This document shows, piece after piece, positions 59,895 to 64,000 of a DNA stretch of 64,000 nt. Position numbers and translations under genes: made by a program. The notes below the pieces were generated by a model that was not told where the DNA came from, searched no databases, and worked only from the letters and a program-made list of their open reading frames with translations. Source of the stretch: Streptomyces sp. NRRL S-37 (GTDB lineage: Bacteria; Actinomycetota; Actinomycetes; Streptomycetales; Streptomycetaceae); NCBI RefSeq assembly GCF_000721605.1, contig NZ_JOIZ01000018.1, positions 57,822 to 121,821 of the forward strand. Reading direction: 5' to 3'. Within the stretch, counting starts at the first letter, position 1. The number at the start of each line of letters is the position of its first letter.

Positions 59895-60902
59895 CCTGCG
59901 GAAACGTGAGTCTCGAATCAAGGGGCTCAGGATCGCCGCTGCGCCTGTCCGGCGACGTGGCCAACCCCCTGGCACGGGCTTCGGTTCCTGCCTCTCAGGT
60001 CTCTCTGAAGCTGTCCGCAGTTCCCAAGGCATGGGCATCTGCGGGCAGCTTCAGGCGAACCAATGCTGACCTTTTGCCGACTTTTCTGATGGGTCGTCAG
60101 GTAGGTGGCAGAGCGGCGCCCTCTCCACTCGCCCCTTCGTGAGGCGCCCTCGGCGCTACAGCGCTTCGCTGATGCCGACTCTGGAGCCGACGGGCTCGTC
60201 CCGTGGTGGCCGCTCAGGAGTGACGATGCGTGCTGCTCGAGGGAATCCGACAAGCGATGTACTGGGCGGGTGTGTACCCGACCTGGACTTCGCGTCAAGC
60301 AACCTGAACCCCGAGCCTCTCCTTCGGAAGCAGCGATGCGTCACTCGGCCCCTCAAGCGGTCCCAGCAGTTGCACACCAGCAGTGAGTCGCGGTCGAGTC
60401 CGAAGCCGGCGACGGGCTGGCCCGCCAGGCGATCCAGTGGCTTCTCGACGGCCCGCCCGTTCCATGTCATCCCCGGTCGATCACGGTTCCTCTCGTCACA
60501 GGCGCTGACGCGCACCGGTCGAGGGCCTGCTGGGCCGTGGACCCTGCTCGGTGTCGACAGCGACGGGCAGTTCGATGGCGGTGGACCAACTGCCCGCTCC
60601 ATCCAGCGTCTCGACAGTGACCACGAGCCCCGCGATCCCGTCGACATCCTCGCTGCGAGCGGCTCCCTTGTCAGCGAGGAGACGACGACCACCTACTCGC
60701 GCAGTTTGAACAGCCGCACCTTCTGCGTCATCTGGGCCGTCCACACCGCTGACAGTGGCGCAGGGGTCCTTCGCCCGCCGGCATCGCCTCGCCGCCCTGC
60801 TCGGTCTGGGATCGACCGAGCCAGATGGAGTCGTGAAGGACAGCTTCCGATCCCGGCGTCCTACGTCGTAGCAAACCGTCGAACAGGGCGGGCTGTCTGT
60901 AG
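59895..60902. other. Eroded DNA between the pirin gene and the IS3 elements
   Basis: About 1 kb with lower GC and no gene I can defend. On the minus strand, short stretches look once-coding: a tail ending WTAQMTQKVRLFKLRE before a TAG near 60700, and RAVEKPLDRLAGQPVAGFGL near 60430. They are in different frames and have no recognisable family. The plus-strand 259-codon frame at 60139 has poor codon bias. It is best read as remnants of genes destroyed by insertions and deletions. No tRNA or att-like repeat was found. Confidence 0.5.
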
Positions 60903-60935
60903 TGAACTTTCCCCGTGATGCTGGACACTCCATAC

Positions 60936-61826
60936 TTACGCCGCGAGGGCGTGTCTTTGATCGTGTCGCTGCCTGATCTCCAGCGGGGTCAGGTAGCCCC
61001 AGTGCGGGTGTTTCCGCAGCCGCCTGCGGTTGTAGAAGGTCTCGATGAAGGCGAAAATCTCGGTGCGGGCGGTGGCCCGGTCGGGCCAGCGGCGGGTGCC
61101 GATCTCCTCCTTCAGGACCGCGAAGAAGGACTCGGCGGCGTTGTCGGAACAGGACCCTGTTCTTCCCATGCTCTGGCGCAGTCCCAACCTGCGTATCTCT
61201 CCGCGTGGTTCTTCGGACGTGTACTCCGATCCGCGGTCGGAGTGCGCGATGCAGCCGGGCTGGAGCCGGCCACGGCCGGCGGCCATCGCCAGCGCGTCGA
61301 CGACCAGGCTCGCCCGGTGGTGGCCGGCCATCGAGTAGCCGACGATCTCGCGGGTGGCCAGGTCCAGCCAGGTCGCCAGGTAGAGCCAGCCCTCGTCGGT
61401 GGCGATGAACGTGATGTCGCCGACCAGCCGCGTGCCGGGCTCGGGTGCGGTGAAGTCGCGGCCGAGCAGGTCGACCGCCGGCACGGCCCGCTTCGCCGGA
61501 CGGGTCAGACTCCGGCGCCTGCGCCGGGTGACCCCGGTGATACCGCGCTCGCGCATGACCCGCTCCACCCGCTTGCGGTTGACCCGGCGGCCGAGCCGGC
61601 GCAGGTCGGCGTGGATCCGGGGGACACCGTAGGTGTGCCGGGAGGCGATGTGCAGCACGGTGATCTCGTGGGCCAGGGCGTCGTCGGCGGCCTGCCTCGC
61701 CTGGCGGGCCTGTTCACCGGACCGCCAGGCGTAGAACGAGGAGCGGGCCACTTTCAGCAGCCGGCACAGCAGAGCAACGGTGTGGGTGGTCTTCTCCGCC
61801 TCGATGAACGCGTACACGTCGTTCAT
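60936..61826 (-). CDS. IS3-family transposase orfB (DDE integrase)
   Basis: 296 residues. An HTH_21 region (ARSSFYAWRSGEQARQAR) precedes the integrase core. The catalytic acids fit: Asp in GDITFIATDEGWL, Asp in IAHSDRGSEYTS, and Glu in CSDNAAESFFAVLKEE. The C-terminus FIETFYNRRRLRKHPHWGYL is typical. It overlaps orfA by four bases, so translational coupling rather than, or besides, frameshifting is possible. It has all catalytic residues and may be active. Confidence 0.92.
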   Translation of the reverse strand: MNDVYAFIEAEKTTHTVALLCRLLKVARSSFYAWRSGEQARQARQAADDALAHEITVLHIASRHTYGVPRIHADLRRLGRRVNRKRVERVMRERGITGVTRRRRRSLTRPAKRAVPAVDLLGRDFTAPEPGTRLVGDITFIATDEGWLYLATWLDLATREIVGYSMAGHHRASLVVDALAMAAGRGRLQPGCIAHSDRGSEYTSEEPRGEIRRLGLRQSMGRTGSCSDNAAESFFAVLKEEIGTRRWPDRATARTEIFAFIETFYNRRRLRKHPHWGYLTPLEIRQRHDQRHALAA

Positions 61827-62128
61827 CGATCGCTCTCCTTCGCGAAGAAGACCGCCGCTTTTCGCAGCACTTCGATCGTCTCGGCCTGCTCACGGTTCTG
61901 CCGCCGCAGTCGGCGCAATTCCTCCCGCTCGGCCGTCGTCAGCTCGCCCGGCACCCCCTGACCGCGGTCGACCTGGTCTTGCCGGACCCAGTTCCGCAGC
62001 CCTTCGGCGCTGACCCCGAGTTCCCGGGCCACCTCGGTGACGGTCCTGCCGGAGGAGCGGACGAGGGCGACCGCGTCCCGTTTGAACTCCTCCGTGTACC
62101 GCCTGCTGCGGTTGCTCTTGCTTCCCAC
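61823..62128 (-). CDS. IS3-family transposase orfA
   Basis: 101 residues: RRYTEEFKRDAVALVRSSGR and TVTEVARELGVSAEGLRNW form the DNA-binding HTH_Tnp_1 domain, followed by a leucine-zipper-like coiled coil (EELRRLRRQNREQAETIEVL). Ends in AVFFAKESDR. Supplies end recognition and partners orfB. Confidence 0.92.
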   Translation of the reverse strand: MGSKSNRSRRYTEEFKRDAVALVRSSGRTVTEVARELGVSAEGLRNWVRQDQVDRGQGVPGELTTAEREELRRLRRQNREQAETIEVLRKAAVFFAKESDR

Positions 62129-62195
62129 CTGGCACTACTTCCTCTGGAACCTCACGTCCCAGTTTCCAGGTGTCCAGCATCAAGGGGAAGCTTCA

Positions 62196-62444
62196 ATCGC
62201 GCTCGTCGATTCCTCGGGCAAGACGGTCACCGCCGTCGCCCGGGAACTCGGCATCAGCTCCGAGTCCCTGCGCGGCTGGTACCGCCGGGCCAAGGCCGAC
62301 CAGGGCGAGGGCGCCCCGGGCGAGCTGACCAGCGCGGAGCGTGAGGAACTGCGCCGGCTCCGCAGAGAGAACCGCGAACAGCAGCAGACGATCGAGATCC
62401 TGAAAAAAGCGACGGCCTTCTTCGTGAAGGAGAGCGACCGGTGA
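62196..62444 (+). pseudogene. 5'-truncated orfA of the second IS3 element
   Basis: The in-frame homology starts at IALVDSSGKTVTAVARELGI and continues to ATAFFVKESDR before the TGA at 62442-62444. The N-terminal RRYTEEFKRDA-type helix is missing. A chance frame across the first element (from 62037) provides an open reading frame, but this is not a natural start. Confidence 0.8.
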
Positions 62445-63328
62445 CCACGTTGTACCGGTTGATCCACGCGGAGAAGGCGAACTACCCGATCGTGCTGTTG
62501 TGCCGGGTGCTGCGCGTGGCCCGCTCCTCCTACTACGCCTGGCGCGAGGCCGGGGCCGCCCGCCGAGAGCGCCAGGCGGCCGACGACGCGCTCGCCCACG
62601 AGATCACCGTGCTCCACATCGCCTCCCGCAGGACCTATGGCGTCCCGCGCATCCACGCCGAGCTGCGGCGTCTGGGGCGGCGGGTGAACCGCAAGCGCAT
62701 CGCCCGTGTCATGCGCGAGCGTGACATCCGCGGCGTCACCCGCCGCAAGCGCCGCTCGCTGACCCGGCCGGACGTGAAGGCGAAGCCGACCCCGGACCTG
62801 ATCGGCCGTGACTTCCACGCCGAGCGTCCCGGGATCAAGCTGGTCGGCGACATCACCTATCTCCCGACGGCCGAGGGCTGGCTCTACCTCGCCTGCTGGC
62901 TGGACCTGGCCACCCGCGAGGTCGTCGGCTATGCCATGGCCGACCACCATCGCGCCGAGCTCGTCGTCGATGCCCTCGACATGGCCTACGGTCGAGGCGG
63001 CCTGGAGCCCGGATGCGTGATCCACAGTGATCGCGGCAGCGAGTACACATCGGCACAATTCCGGGACCGAATACAGGAGTTGGGGCTGCGGCAGAGTTGC
63101 GGACGCACCGGATCGTGTTTCGACAACGCCGCGGCGGAGAGTTTCTGGGCCCTGCTCAAGGAAGAGATCGGAACCCGGACCTGGCCCGACCGGGCCACCG
63201 CCCGCGCCGAGATCTTCACCTTCATCGAGACCTTCTACAACCGCCGCCGTCTACGCAAGCACAAGATCTTCGGCTACCTCACCCCGGCCGAGACCAGGCA
63301 GCGGCATCAACACACCCTCGCGGCATAA
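62441..63328 (+). CDS. IS3-family transposase orfB (second copy)
   Basis: 295 residues from a GTG that overlaps the orfA stop (GTGA). It has the DDE residues: Asp in GDITYLPTAEGW, Asp in IHSDRGSEYTS, Glu in FDNAAAESFWALLKEE. It is about two-thirds identical by eye to the first copy, so the two are distinct members of one family rather than a duplication. The reading frame is intact, but the element lacks its left end and cannot move on its own. Confidence 0.9.
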   Translation: MTTLYRLIHAEKANYPIVLLCRVLRVARSSYYAWREAGAARRERQAADDALAHEITVLHIASRRTYGVPRIHAELRRLGRRVNRKRIARVMRERDIRGVTRRKRRSLTRPDVKAKPTPDLIGRDFHAERPGIKLVGDITYLPTAEGWLYLACWLDLATREVVGYAMADHHRAELVVDALDMAYGRGGLEPGCVIHSDRGSEYTSAQFRDRIQELGLRQSCGRTGSCFDNAAAESFWALLKEEIGTRTWPDRATARAEIFTFIETFYNRRRLRKHKIFGYLTPAETRQRHQHTLAA

Positions 63329-63445
63329 CCAACGAGTGTCCAAGATCACGGGGAAACTTCAAGAGGGCCGGGCAGAGGCCGTGCGCGTATCGCTCTGGAC
63401 TCTCTGCCTGGCCTCACACAGACCAAACGTGCCGCCCGCGCAGGA

Positions 63446-63903
63446 TTACCGGCCGGGCGAGGTTACCGTAATGCCAGGCACCGGAACGAGCGACCTCCGG
63501 GAGGACTCGGTGCCCGGGCGCGGCTGGAGCTGTGCCGCGGTGAGCTTGGGGCCGGTCGGGCTCCCGAGCCGGACCTCACCCAGTTTGATGGCTTCGGTCG
63601 CGCTGCGCTTCGGCTCGGCCGGCGGCTTGCCGGCGGCTAGGCCCGACCCTGCGATCCACTCGTTGCCGGACGGAATCCACCCGCCCCGCCACGTGCCACC
63701 GATGTCCTGGGCGTATGAGCCGGTGTTGTTGGCATACCAGTGATCCCCGCCGCAAGCGCGGTTGATGTCGTAGCCGATGCTGATGGCGGAGTCTCCGCCA
63801 CCGTTGTAGTACCAGCCTGTTTCCAGGCACAGGTACCAGGTGGTGGTGCCGAAGTCGTACACGAGGGTCTGGGAAGCGACCGCGATCCTGCTCGCGGGCC
63901 ACG
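63446..63903 (-). pseudogene. 5'-truncated secreted-protein gene, cut by an IS3 element
   Basis: An open minus-strand frame with good codon bias runs from the IS end (63904) to a TAA at 63446. The sequence YDFGTTTWYLCLETGWYYNG, with Cys residues, YANNTGSY and WRGGWIPSGNEW, looks like an extracellular beta-rich protein; the tail is Pro/Arg-rich. The N-terminus and signal peptide are absent because a transposable element ends immediately upstream. A GTG at 63862 could allow an internal start, but no clear ribosome site is seen. Family not recognised. Confidence 0.55.
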
Positions 63904-64000
63904 TGTCAATCCCCTCGCAGCGTGGAGACGATCTATGCGGCCAGTCCCTCGGCGAGGGTGGCTCGGTACTCGCGTTCGTAGTCGATCGGGCTCTTGAAGC
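63904..64000 (-). mobile_element. End of a third IS3-family element, running out of the window
   Basis: The element ends at 63904 with TGTCAATCCCCTCGCAGCGT, a probable terminal inverted repeat just after a transposase stop codon, an arrangement usual for IS3 elements. The rest lies beyond base 64000. Confidence 0.65.
63933..64000 (-). CDS. IS3-family transposase orfB, C-terminal 21 codons
   Basis: The minus-strand frame gives FKSPIDYEREYRATLAEGLA and one further Ala before TAG at 63933-63935. SPIDYExxY is the common C-terminal motif of IS3-type orfB proteins. The terminal repeat follows within 30 bases. Confidence 0.75.
   Translation of the reverse strand, partial: FKSPIDYEREYRATLAEGLAA

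Larger units (their letters stand above)
60903..62195 (-). mobile_element. Complete IS3-family insertion sequence
   Basis: 1,293 bases. The terminal inverted repeats are 26 bases (60903-60928 and 62170-62195) with three mismatches. Each begins TGAA and contains TTCCCC-TGATGCTGGACAC. Two transposase genes, orfA and orfB, lie on the minus strand with an ATGA overlap. Flanking bases (TAG at left, ATC at right) show no target-site duplication; the right end directly abuts a truncated copy of a related element. Confidence 0.88.
62196..63361 (+). mobile_element. Left-truncated IS3-family element, related to the first but divergent
   Basis: The right inverted repeat is at 63336-63361 (GTGTCCAAGATCACGGGG and onwards), matching the ends of the neighbour. 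The left end and the first ~20 codons of orfA are missing; the sequence starts abruptly at the terminal repeat of the first element. OrfB is intact. Because the lost half is not found left of 60903, this is not a simple insertion of one element into the other but an insertion followed by an adjacent deletion. Confidence 0.82.

Noticed and set aside
60139..60918. 259-codon plus-strand frame in the eroded region
   Set aside because: Weak codon bias, Ser/Arg-rich random look, no ribosome site and no family resemblance.
62037..62444. Apparently full-length orfA frame starting inside the first IS element
   Set aside because: Homology begins only at the junction (62196); the earlier part is antisense DNA of the neighbouring element, so the start is accidental.

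Overview
The window is high-GC actinobacterial DNA, most likely from a Streptomyces chromosome. The reasons are strong G/C third-position bias, GTG starts, ATGA/GTGA gene overlaps, SpoIIE-type PP2C phosphatases, a furA-katG pair, many secreted glycosidases, a DasR-like operator, and extragenic palindromes of a type common in Streptomyces. No rRNA, tRNA or CRISPR array was seen.

Layout. 1-3.2 kb: the end of a sugar ABC permease, a 2-hydroxyacid dehydrogenase and a DUF2264 protein (carbohydrate catabolism). 3.2-10.3 kb: a Lys-rich winged-helix-like protein, a secreted GH87-type alpha-1,3-glucanase/mycodextranase, an L,D-transpeptidase lipoprotein and a secreted alpha/beta hydrolase. 10.3-15.1 kb: an extragenic palindrome, a stand-alone MASE1 membrane sensor beside a PP2C/SpoIIE phosphatase, and a secreted metallohydrolase with an F5/8 domain. 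15.1-19.9 kb: TetR-glpD divergent from an alkyl-DHAP-synthase-like flavoprotein and a diacylglycerol-kinase-like enzyme (glycerolipid module). 19.9-26.4 kb: DoxX with a divergent COG2345-type regulator, DUF488, furA-katG (peroxide defence), DUF2945-DUF3140, and a YihY-type membrane protein. 26.5-35.6 kb: small proteins, a chimeric lipoprotein pseudogene, a GH16 glucanase behind a DasR-like operator, a giant secreted metallophosphoesterase with three Cys-containing repeats, and a TerB-like protein.

35.5-47.5 kb is the centrepiece: one 3,983-residue gene on the minus strand encoding a hybrid synthase, FAAL-ACP-KS-AT-KR-ACP-C-A-PCP-C-AAR. The final domain resembles the cyanobacterial acyl-ACP reductase (AAR), with its Rossmann motif and apparently its catalytic cysteine. 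It sits where a thioesterase or NRPS reductase would normally be. No transporter, MbtH, phosphopantetheinyl transferase or tailoring gene lies beside it, so it looks like a one-gene biosynthetic locus. The predicted product is a lipidated, beta-hydroxyacylated amino acid released reductively, possibly as an aldehyde.

47.6-59.9 kb: a WGR/beta-propeller protein, an orphan molybdo-flavin FAD subunit, a GCS2 ligase, SRPBCC proteins, a PlsC acyltransferase, a DUF2795 stress-type protein behind a sigma-B-like promoter, a complete three-subunit PaoABC-like molybdenum aldehyde oxidoreductase operon, a pentapeptide-repeat protein and a pirin. 59.9-64 kb is eroded DNA carrying IS3-family elements: one complete, one missing its left end and directly abutting the first, and one entering at the window edge that cuts a secreted-protein gene.
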